Source of the DNA: Lachnospiraceae bacterium
GTDB lineage: Bacteria; Bacillota; Clostridia; Lachnospirales; Lachnospiraceae
Assembly (NCBI GenBank): GCA_015057055.1
Contig: SVFE01000027.1
Span: 1 to 33,089 of the forward strand
DNA: 33,089 bases
Direction: 5' to 3'
Below, piece after piece: positions 23,773 to 31,051 of this stretch (positions are counted from its first letter, which is position 1; each line of letters starts with the position of its first letter). The notes beneath the pieces are model-generated. The model was not told where the DNA came from. It did no database searches and was given only the letters and a program-made list of their open reading frames with translations. The position numbers and the translations under genes were made by a program.

Positions 23773-24798
23773 ATGAAGCTATATATCAGGACAGAGGCCA
23801 ATAAAATCACAGCAACAGGGCATATGATGCGCTGTCTTGCCATTGCAGATGCGGCAAGAGAACTGGGCGTAGAGACTCTTTTTATTGTAGCGGAAGAGGC
23901 TTCTGCATCGTTACCGAAACAAAAGGGCTATGAAACCCTTTGTCTTGGACGTACCTGGAATGATTTTGACGGCGAAATTCCGATTATGGAGGCGCTGATA
24001 CAACAATATAATATCCAAATGCTGCTGGTTGACCATTACTATGTGTCGAAAGACTATATGGCGGCAATAGGAAAGAAAACGAAGACCGCGTACATCGATG
24101 ACCTGCATGATGGAGTTTGGCCCTGCAGCGTTATAATAAATTATGCGGTCTATTCTGATTTATTTGATTATGAAAAAGAGTATCCCGTGGCAAAGCGGTT
24201 GTTGGGATGCAACTATGCACCGCTTCGGGCAGAATATTCAGAGGCATATTCGAAAACTGTCCGGGAAAAAGTAGAGAATGTTTTGGTGGTGACCGGCGGG
24301 ACAGATGAATTTCATTTTATGAAGCAATTTTATGAAATGATTGCCGAAGCAGAAGAATGGAAGGAAATTTCCTTTTTGCTGGTATGCGGTGCTTACAACG
24401 GAGATTATGCAGAACTGGCTCAAAAGAAATCAACCTGGAACAACGTTAAAGTGTGTGATGCATTGCCCGGGTTGAAACCGGCTATGGAAAAAGCGGATTT
24501 AATTGTAACCGCAGGAGGAACGACGCTCTATGAAGTGGCGGCGATGCGGCTCCCCGGAATCTGTTTCTGTATTGCAGATAACCAGATTCGCAATGTAGAA
24601 GGTTTTGTATCCGGCGGATATTTGATTCACGGCGGAGATGTGCGTAGTGATTTTTCCATGGAAGAGCTACGAAAAAAACTTGCATATTGTGTGGATAATT
24701 TTAATGTAAGAGAAGAAATGGCAAAACGCCTGGGAAGTCTTGTGGACGGAAATGGTGCAAGGCGTATTGTGAATGCTTTATTGGAGGAGATTAAATGA
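23773..24798 (+). CDS. pseG: UDP-2,4-diacetamido-2,4,6-trideoxy-beta-L-altropyranose hydrolase
   Basis: The 341-residue GT-B-fold hydrolase removes UDP from the diacetamido-altrose intermediate to give the free sugar used by PseI. The N-terminal IRTEANKITATGHMMRCLAI contains the conserved His17 region (R-x-E/D then G-H-x-M-R-C). TAYIDDLHDG, VVTGGTDEF and VTAGGTTLYEVAAMRLPGIC complete the PseG pattern. PseG is not used in legionaminic or sialic acid synthesis, so its presence is the best marker for a pseudaminic pathway. GGAG 8 bases before the ATG supports the start. The gene overlaps pseC by four bases. Confidence 0.9.
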   Translation: MKLYIRTEANKITATGHMMRCLAIADAARELGVETLFIVAEEASASLPKQKGYETLCLGRTWNDFDGEIPIMEALIQQYNIQMLLVDHYYVSKDYMAAIGKKTKTAYIDDLHDGVWPCSVIINYAVYSDLFDYEKEYPVAKRLLGCNYAPLRAEYSEAYSKTVREKVENVLVVTGGTDEFHFMKQFYEMIAEAEEWKEISFLLVCGAYNGDYAELAQKKSTWNNVKVCDALPGLKPAMEKADLIVTAGGTTLYEVAAMRLPGICFCIADNQIRNVEGFVSGGYLIHGGDVRSDFSMEELRKKLAYCVDNFNVREEMAKRLGSLVDGNGARRIVNALLEEIK

Positions 24799-25988
24799 AT
24801 AAGCCAGCATTGTACGGGGGAACCCCGGTAAGAGAGAAAAAACTGTTTTACGGACACCAATATCTGGATGAGAAGGATATTGCTGCCGTTGTGGATGTTT
24901 TAAAAAGTGATTATTTAACTTGCGGACCGAAGATTGCAGAGGCAGAAGAAAAATTGAAAGCGATTACCGGCGCAAAGCATGCCTGTGTGGTAAACAGCGG
25001 AACTGCAGCGCTTCACATTGCATGTCAGGCATTGGGGATTGGTGCCAATGATGAGGTGATTACCACACCGATTACATTTGCCGCATCTGCCAATTGTGTT
25101 TTGTATGTCGGTGCAACACCGGTATTTGCCGATATCGACGAAAAGACTTACAATATTTCGCCGGAGAGTATCGAAGAAAGAATAACCGAAAAGACCAAAG
25201 CGGTTATTGCGGTGGACTTTACCGGCCAGGCAGTGGATTTAAAGCGTATCAGGGAAATATGTGACCGTCATCACCTGTATCTTATAGAGGATGCGGCGCA
25301 CTCCATCGGAACGTTATACGATGGCGTGCCGGTGGGAAATATAGCAGATATTACAACGTTTTCGTTTCATCCGGTAAAAACCGTTACCGCCGGAGAAGGC
25401 GGAGCGGTGATGACCAATGACCCGGAACTGGCTAAAAAAATCAGTTTGTATCGTGCCCACGGAATTACCAGAGAAGAGGACTTGTTAGAGAGGGAGTCGG
25501 AGGGCGGCTGGTATTATGAGCAGGTTGCCTTGGGAATGAATTATCGTATGACCGATATTCAGGCCGGGTTGCTTGTCAGCCAGCTGGATAAGCTTTCGCA
25601 ATTTAAACAGAGACGCAGCGAAATAGTAAAGAAATACAATGCGGCATTTTCCGGTCTGGAAGGAGTTGTGGTCCAGGAAGAAATTCCGCAATCCGATACA
25701 TGCAGACATTTGTATATTCTTCGGCTGGACACAGAAAAATTATCCTGTGACCGGAAAGAGTTTTTTGATGCAATGAATGCAGAAAATGTGTGTTGTAATG
25801 TACATTATATCCCGGTGTATTTCCATCCTTACTATGAGAAACTGGGATATAAACGGGGAATTTGTCCGAAGGCGGAGGCTCTGTATGCAAGTATGATGAG
25901 TCTTCCGTTATATTATTCCATGACGGACCGGGATGCGGACGATGTGATAGACAGTGTGAAAAAATTAGTGGCTTATTTTCGAAAATAA
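24795..25988 (+). CDS. pseC: UDP-4-amino-4,6-dideoxy-N-acetyl-beta-L-altrosamine transaminase
   Basis: The 397-residue PLP enzyme of the DegT/DnrJ/EryC1 aminotransferase family adds the 4-amino group to the PseB product. It shows LTCGPKIAEAEEKL, VVNSGTAALHIACQAL, ITFAASANCVLYVGATPVF, LIEDAAHSIGTLYDG and TTFSFHPVKTVTAGEGG with the PLP-binding Lys195. AHGITREEDL and EQVALGMNYRMTDIQAGL follow, as in PseC homologues. The ATG overlaps the end of pseG (ATGA), with GGAGGAG at 24782-24788, so translation is coupled. It acts on the UDP-sugar in the cytoplasm before the PseH-type acetylation. Confidence 0.9.
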   Translation: MNKPALYGGTPVREKKLFYGHQYLDEKDIAAVVDVLKSDYLTCGPKIAEAEEKLKAITGAKHACVVNSGTAALHIACQALGIGANDEVITTPITFAASANCVLYVGATPVFADIDEKTYNISPESIEERITEKTKAVIAVDFTGQAVDLKRIREICDRHHLYLIEDAAHSIGTLYDGVPVGNIADITTFSFHPVKTVTAGEGGAVMTNDPELAKKISLYRAHGITREEDLLERESEGGWYYEQVALGMNYRMTDIQAGLLVSQLDKLSQFKQRRSEIVKKYNAAFSGLEGVVVQEEIPQSDTCRHLYILRLDTEKLSCDRKEFFDAMNAENVCCNVHYIPVYFHPYYEKLGYKRGICPKAEALYASMMSLPLYYSMTDRDADDVIDSVKKLVAYFRK

Positions 25989-26009
25989 GACAAGGAAATG
26001 GAGCATGGC

Positions 26010-27041
26010 GTGCAGTTATCTGTAATTGTGCCTGTTTATAACATGGCAGCAGAGGGAAAACTAAATCATTGTATGGATTCTCTTTTGGCGCAGACGGTGA
26101 AAGAGTATGAAATTATCGCTGTGGACGATGCTTCTACGGATCATTCACTTGCCGTTCTTCGGGAGTATGAAGCCCGGTTTCCGGACAAGGTCAAAGTGGT
26201 GGCCAGCCCGGAGAATCAACGTCAGGGCGGAGCCAAAAACCGCGGGTTGGAAGCAGCTACCGGAAAGTGGATTGGCTTTATCGACTCCGATGATTGGATT
26301 ACTCCGGATTATTATGAAAAACTAATCAAAAAAGCAGAGGAAACGGGAGCGGATTTTTGCGGTTGTGATTATTCTCTGGTTTCGGAATATACCATGATTC
26401 CCGGAAAAGTGATTGTCAACAATACGGCGGAGCAAACCGGAGTCCTGGATAAAGAAAAACATGGCAGACATCTCCTGAAATCCGGGAGTATGGTGGTAAA
26501 AATTTATTTGCACCAGCGAATAAAAGAGCACCATTTGCGTTTCCCGGAAAAGATTTTCTATGAGGATAATTGTGCAGCACCTTTGTGGTCGCTTTATTTC
26601 ACTCATTTCGAGAGAGTGGAGGAGCCGATGTATTACTATTTGACATTGCCGGAATCCACGACCCATCATGTCACATGGGCCAAGTGTGAAGATCGTATGG
26701 AAGCGGCCAGGCTTTTTTTGGAAGAAAGCAAAAAGCGCGGATTTTATGAAGAATATCGTGAAGAAATCGAGTATCGATTTACGGAACTTTACTATGCAAC
26801 AACCTTGTTTTCCTATATGTACAGCGGGAAAAACAGAAAGATGAAGTATACCGAAATTTTGAAAAAAAACATTTTGCAATATGTTCCGGATTTTCGTAAC
26901 AATCCCTATTACGAAAAATGTATGCCGGAGGAAGACAAGAAACTGATTGCCTTGCAAATGAAGTCCAATGCTCTATTTTTTGGGTATTATGTGTTGTTGT
27001 TCGGATATCGGAATTTGCGGAAACGGAAAGGTAGAAAATGA
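26010..27041 (+). CDS. Family 2 glycosyltransferase inside the pse operon
   Basis: The 343-residue GT2 protein starts QLSVIVPVYNMA and has IIAVDDASTDHSL, GGAKNRGLEAATGKWIGFID with the D-x-D in DSDDWITPDYY. A C-terminal part rich in aromatic residues (LYYATTLFSYMYSG) follows. It sits between pseC and pseF and overlaps pseF by four bases. The placement suggests it uses, or acts next to, the pseudaminic acid residue, but family 2 enzymes with CMP-nonulosonate donors are unusual, so this is only a possibility. A GTG start at 26010 has GGAG at a 6-base spacing; the ATG at 25998 has AAGG only two bases away and seems poorer. Confidence 0.82.
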   Translation: MQLSVIVPVYNMAAEGKLNHCMDSLLAQTVKEYEIIAVDDASTDHSLAVLREYEARFPDKVKVVASPENQRQGGAKNRGLEAATGKWIGFIDSDDWITPDYYEKLIKKAEETGADFCGCDYSLVSEYTMIPGKVIVNNTAEQTGVLDKEKHGRHLLKSGSMVVKIYLHQRIKEHHLRFPEKIFYEDNCAAPLWSLYFTHFERVEEPMYYYLTLPESTTHHVTWAKCEDRMEAARLFLEESKKRGFYEEYREEIEYRFTELYYATTLFSYMYSGKNRKMKYTEILKKNILQYVPDFRNNPYYEKCMPEEDKKLIALQMKSNALFFGYYVLLFGYRNLRKRKGRK

Positions 27042-27733
27042 TGAATGCATTGGCAATTATAACGGCCAGAGGCGGAAGTAAGCGGATTCCGCGAAAAAAT
27101 GTGAAGCTATTTTTAGGAAAACCGATTATTGAGTATTCCATCGAAGCGGCATTGCAAAGCGGGATATTTGCCGAAGTGATGGTATCTACGGATGATAAGG
27201 AAATTGCTGAGATTGCAAAAAAAGCAGGTGCTGAGGTTCCTTTTTTCAGAAGTCCTGAAACGTCCAATGATTTTGCCACCACCGCGGATGTGATTTTGGA
27301 GGTTCTTCAAATGTATCGGGAACGGGGACAGGAATTTGATGCGGTTTGCTGCATTTATCCCACCGCCCCCTTTGTGACTGGAGATGCAATAAAAACGGCA
27401 ATGGAAACATTGGAAAGAGAGAAGGCCGATACAGTGCTGCCCGTAGTGCGCTTTTCTTTTCCGCCGCAGCGATGTGTTATGGTAAAGGATGGATATTTGA
27501 CGGCAAAGTGGCCGGAATATATGCCGATGCGTTCCCAGGATTTAGAACCACTTTACCATGATTGCGGTCAGTTTTATTGTTTAAATACAGCGCAGTTTTT
27601 ACAACAAAAAACCATTGTTATGGAAAAATGCGTTCCCTATTATCAAAATGAGATGAATGTACAGGATATAGATACCCAGGAAGATTGGGAAATGGCGGAA
27701 TTGAAATACCGCAGAATGCACCCGGGGAAATAG
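27038..27733 (+). CDS. pseF: Pseudaminic acid cytidylyltransferase
   Basis: The 231-residue enzyme activates pseudaminic acid with CTP to CMP-pseudaminate, the donor for glycosylation. It belongs to the CMP-NeuAc synthetase family: ITARGGSKRIPRKNVKLFLG is the CTP-binding loop, followed by KPIIEYSIEAAL, VSTDDKEIAEIAKKAGAEV, CCIYPTAPFVTGDAI, and near the end VQDIDTQEDWEMAELKY. The length (about 230) is right for PseF. The start overlaps the stop of the preceding transferase gene; two adjacent ATGs (27038 and 27041) are both possible. With pseB, C, G, I and the pseH-like domain in the next gene it completes the pathway. Confidence 0.9.
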   Translation: MMNALAIITARGGSKRIPRKNVKLFLGKPIIEYSIEAALQSGIFAEVMVSTDDKEIAEIAKKAGAEVPFFRSPETSNDFATTADVILEVLQMYRERGQEFDAVCCIYPTAPFVTGDAIKTAMETLEREKADTVLPVVRFSFPPQRCVMVKDGYLTAKWPEYMPMRSQDLEPLYHDCGQFYCLNTAQFLQQKTIVMEKCVPYYQNEMNVQDIDTQEDWEMAELKYRRMHPGK

Positions 27734-27740
27734 GTAGTTT

Positions 27741-29771
27741 ATGAAATTATACTTGAGAAAAGCAGAGGCAACCGATAAGAAAATTGTTTTCCGATTGGCG
27801 AATGATAAAGAGACCAGACGGAATTCTTTTTGCGTGGATGAAATTCCCTGGGAGGATCATACGGTTTGGTATGATAAATTAATGGAATCTGAGGAGGCAA
27901 TGCTATGGCTTTGCATGGATTTCATGAAGGTGGTTGGTCAGGTAAGAGTGCAAAAATTGGCATCAGATGTGGGTGAAATCAGTTATAGCATTGACGCAGA
28001 TGCCAGAGGGCTTGGCTACGGAAAGCAGATGCTTCTTCTGCTGGAGGACGAAATCCGAAGCGAACAGAAAAAACTCGGGAATGATAATGCATACTGGTTG
28101 GTGGCAAAGGTAAAAGAGGAAAACGTGGCCTCCTGTCATATTTTTGAAACTCTGGGTTACGAAAAAATTTCCGCCGGTGAAAACAAGGCGGATGGTGTTG
28201 CCGAGTATCGGAAAGAAATTCTGAAAACGAAGGAATCCCTGGAGGGAGTAACGACTTCCGGAAAAAATAAAAACGGTGAAGAACGTCATATAGAATTGGA
28301 TATTCTCCGTGTACTTTCCATGGGAATGGTTGTAATGCTCCATTATCTCAGCAAAGGAAATCTTTTGCAGGATTTGTCGCAGGATACGTCCTTTAGTAAC
28401 TTGGCTTTTTGGCTTGCGGAATCGGCTTGTCTTGTCTGTGTGAATGTATATGTATTGCTCAGCGGATATTTTATGGTTGAGAAGAAGTTCCGTTTGGGAA
28501 AAGCCGTGGGAATCTGGTGCCAGGTGCTTTTTTACAGTGTTGTCGTATTTTTGGTTTGCGCATTTACCGGTGTTGTTGAATGGAAGAACTATTTGGACTT
28601 TTATCAGCTGCAGTTCTTTGCATTTCCCGCGGTGAACGGCCATTATTGGTTTGCAACCGCATATTTGCTGATGTACGTTTTTTCACCGGTGTTGACATCG
28701 GCTGTCCGGAATATGAAAAAAGAAAACCTGCGGAATGTCATTCTTATTCTTTTGATTTGTTTTTCGTTGATTAAATCAGTTTTGCCGGTGGAATTGCCGG
28801 TGGATGATTTCGGAAACAGTTTCGTTTGGTTTCTTATATTGTATTTGGTGGCCGCATACATTCGGTTATACGGATTGCCATTTCTTTCTGAAAAAAGGCA
28901 AAGTATCCTATGTTATGGTCTTTCCGTAGCGGGTATTTTTCTGGCCTTCCTTGCTTATGCGGTATTTCATAAGCAAACCGGTGCCTATGAATATGCAATG
29001 ACTATACCGGCTGCCTACAATTTTGTTTTTGTTCTAACCGGTGCAGTGGGGCTGTTTTGTTTCTTTTGTCAGAGTCATTTTCCGCGGAATCGGTTTACAT
29101 TGTATTTAGCACGAATTGCGCCTTATATGTTTGGTGTGTATTTGCTTCACGAACATCTTTTGCTCCGCTACGAATGGCCTGAGTGGCTGGGGGTTTCAAA
29201 AGAATACGGCGGTCTTCGGATTTTGCATATGCTTCTTTGTGTAATTCTCATTATGGGAATCGGCGTGCTTGTGGATTTCCTTCGTAGCCTTTTGTTTATG
29301 GCGATTGAGAAGCTGATGATTGTTTGTTTGAAATTGTACTATTCCAAGCGGGAAGTGTTTGATTATTTGATTTTTGGCGCATGTACCACTGTCTTTAACT
29401 GGATTGCGTACATCGCTTGTGCCTATTTGTTTTTAGTGCCCCTGTGGGATGCCAAAACCACGGAGAATGTCATGGTGGCAAGCGTCATTGCGTGGATCTT
29501 ATCGGTGATTTTTGCTTATGTGACAAACCGAATGTTTGTATTTCACAGTACGGTGACGGAGAAAAAGGCGGTATTAAAAGAGTTTTTCTCTTTTGTCAGC
29601 GCGAGAATCTTTTCTTTTCTGATGGAACTTCTGCTTATGTATGTCATGGTTGACCGACTGCAAATCAATGATTTGATTTCAAAATTTGTGATTGGTTTTG
29701 TGGTAATTGCGCTAAATTATATTTTCAGTAAATTATGGATTTTCAAAGAAAAGAAAAAGGAAATTGCTTAA
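27741..29771 (+). CDS. PseH-like GNAT / acyltransferase-3 / GtrA triple-domain fusion
   Basis: The 676-residue protein joins three domains in one uninterrupted frame. Residues 1-160 are a GNAT acetyltransferase (LYLRKAEATDKK, RGLGYGKQMLLLL acetyl-CoA loop at 89-101, CHIFETLGYE), of the PseH type that N-acetylates the 4-amino group of the PseC product. A charged linker (161-182) leads to an acyltransferase-3 domain (about 183-525) starting ELDILRVLSMGMVVMLHY with the key His201, a ten-helix acetyl exporter/O-acetyltransferase. Residues 540-670 are a GtrA-like four-helix domain (FDYLIFGACTTVFNWIAYIA, AYVTNRMFVF). No separate pseH exists in the window, so the N-terminal domain probably fills that role. 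It is 8 bases after pseF. Confidence 0.85.
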   Translation: MKLYLRKAEATDKKIVFRLANDKETRRNSFCVDEIPWEDHTVWYDKLMESEEAMLWLCMDFMKVVGQVRVQKLASDVGEISYSIDADARGLGYGKQMLLLLEDEIRSEQKKLGNDNAYWLVAKVKEENVASCHIFETLGYEKISAGENKADGVAEYRKEILKTKESLEGVTTSGKNKNGEERHIELDILRVLSMGMVVMLHYLSKGNLLQDLSQDTSFSNLAFWLAESACLVCVNVYVLLSGYFMVEKKFRLGKAVGIWCQVLFYSVVVFLVCAFTGVVEWKNYLDFYQLQFFAFPAVNGHYWFATAYLLMYVFSPVLTSAVRNMKKENLRNVILILLICFSLIKSVLPVELPVDDFGNSFVWFLILYLVAAYIRLYGLPFLSEKRQSILCYGLSVAGIFLAFLAYAVFHKQTGAYEYAMTIPAAYNFVFVLTGAVGLFCFFCQSHFPRNRFTLYLARIAPYMFGVYLLHEHLLLRYEWPEWLGVSKEYGGLRILHMLLCVILIMGIGVLVDFLRSLLFMAIEKLMIVCLKLYYSKREVFDYLIFGACTTVFNWIAYIACAYLFLVPLWDAKTTENVMVASVIAWILSVIFAYVTNRMFVFHSTVTEKKAVLKEFFSFVSARIFSFLMELLLMYVMVDRLQINDLISKFVIGFVVIALNYIFSKLWIFKEKKKEIA

Positions 29772-29792
29772 ATCACAAAAAGGGATGCCGGT

Positions 29793-30611
29793 ATGAAGGA
29801 TAAAAAGAACAGAATCATACAGATTGCAGCGGGAATTTGCTTATTAATAATTCTTCCGGCTGTGTTGCTTTGGAAGAACGCTCCAAGAAACGCGTATGAT
29901 ATTATTTTTCTGGGCGATAGCATTTTTGGGAACGTGCAGGATGCAACCTCTGTTCCGGCTTTGGTGGGAGCATCGCTGGAGATGTCCTCTTTTAATGGTG
30001 GTTTGGGCGGAACAACGGCGAGTTGCCTTCCGGAAAATGCAAGGGAAGATGTGATTGCCAATTCGGCATCGCTGTTCTATCTGGCAAGAGCATTTTCGGA
30101 AAATAATTTTTCTGTAATTTTGTCTGCGCAACCGGTCCACGACGAAGGAAATGTCTGGTACTTTGAAGATACCGTAGAGGCTATGCGGTATGTGGATGGC
30201 AGCAAAGCAAGGTATATTATTATCGAACACGGACTGAATGATTATTTTTATGGCAGAGAAATCGGGACCATAGAGGATACTACCCCGGTGACTTTTCTTG
30301 GGGCACTGCGTCGCAGTATTGAAATGCTTCGCGATGCGTTCCCGGAAGCAGAGATTGTTTTGGTTACTCCGGTGTATTATGAAAATGAAGAGCGGATTGC
30401 GACGACGGGAGCTTCCATTGCGGAATATGTTTGGGCGGAGGTTTCTTTGGCAGAAGATATGAATGTTTTGTGCTATAATGCTTATGAAGAAAACTTTATT
30501 ACAGCGGAGAATGTTGATGCTTTGACGGAAGACGGAGTGCATTTGACAGAAGAGGGACGCTGTGTGTTGGCAAACGGAATTGTGGAATTTTTGACGGAGG
30601 ATAAAAGATGA
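29793..30611 (+). CDS. Membrane-anchored SGNH/GDSL hydrolase
   Basis: The 272-residue protein has a basic N-terminus and one membrane helix (about 8-27), then an extracytoplasmic SGNH esterase domain. Block I is IIFLGDSIFG with nucleophile Ser43, block II NGGLGGTT (68-75), block III EHGLND with Asn149, and block V DGVHLTEEG with Asp247 and His250, so all catalytic residues are present. It could remove or transfer O-acetyl groups on the polymer. Its position directly after the acyltransferase-3 protein is notable, because in OafA-type enzymes these two domains are fused. AAGGGA before the ATG fits; it overlaps the next gene by four bases. Confidence 0.87.
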   Translation: MKDKKNRIIQIAAGICLLIILPAVLLWKNAPRNAYDIIFLGDSIFGNVQDATSVPALVGASLEMSSFNGGLGGTTASCLPENAREDVIANSASLFYLARAFSENNFSVILSAQPVHDEGNVWYFEDTVEAMRYVDGSKARYIIIEHGLNDYFYGREIGTIEDTTPVTFLGALRRSIEMLRDAFPEAEIVLVTPVYYENEERIATTGASIAEYVWAEVSLAEDMNVLCYNAYEENFITAENVDALTEDGVHLTEEGRCVLANGIVEFLTEDKR

Positions 30612-31051
30612 AAAAACTATTTGCACAGTTAATGAAATTTGGCGTGGTGGGAGCGACTTGCTTTGTGATTGATTTTGCCATTACAGTAGGCCTTAAAGCT
30701 CTTGGTGTCCATTATCTCATTGCAGCTTTTTGGGGATTTGTAATTTCGGTGACGGTGAATTATCTTCTCAGTTTTCGATTTGTTTTCGAGCGGAAAGAGG
30801 ATCTGAGCAGAAGAAAAGAATTTATCATTTTCGTTGCCCTCAGTATTGCTGGTCTTGGAATTAACGAAGTGCTGATGTATGTGTGTGTGGATCTCGTGTA
30901 TGTAAAAAATGCGTTTTTACAGTCGCTTCTAACCGAGAATCTGGCGGTGGCTGCAGCAAAAATTGTGGCAACGGCAGTGGTTATGGTATACAATTTTGTG
31001 ACAAGAAAGATTTTTCTGGAAAAGAAGGAGAGCAAAATTGAAGAAGGATAG
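30608..31051 (+). CDS. GtrA-family membrane protein
   Basis: The 147-residue protein has four membrane helices and the GtrA signature: LMKFGVVGATCFVIDFAITV at the start, and NYLLSFRFVFERKEDLS between helices two and three. GtrA-like proteins are thought to flip undecaprenyl-phosphate-linked sugars to the outside for GT-C or other outer-face glycosyltransferases. It overlaps the stop of the SGNH gene (ATGA) and the start of the next membrane protein, so the three are translationally coupled. It is a second GtrA unit beside the one fused to the acyltransferase; the two are only distantly similar. Confidence 0.88.
   Translation: MKKLFAQLMKFGVVGATCFVIDFAITVGLKALGVHYLIAAFWGFVISVTVNYLLSFRFVFERKEDLSRRKEFIIFVALSIAGLGINEVLMYVCVDLVYVKNAFLQSLLTENLAVAAAKIVATAVVMVYNFVTRKIFLEKKESKIEEG

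Noticed and set aside
26322-26957. Minus-strand 211-residue open frame inside the GT2 gene
   Set aside because: The plus-strand GT2 protein shows all family motifs over this region, and the antisense product has no recognisable features.
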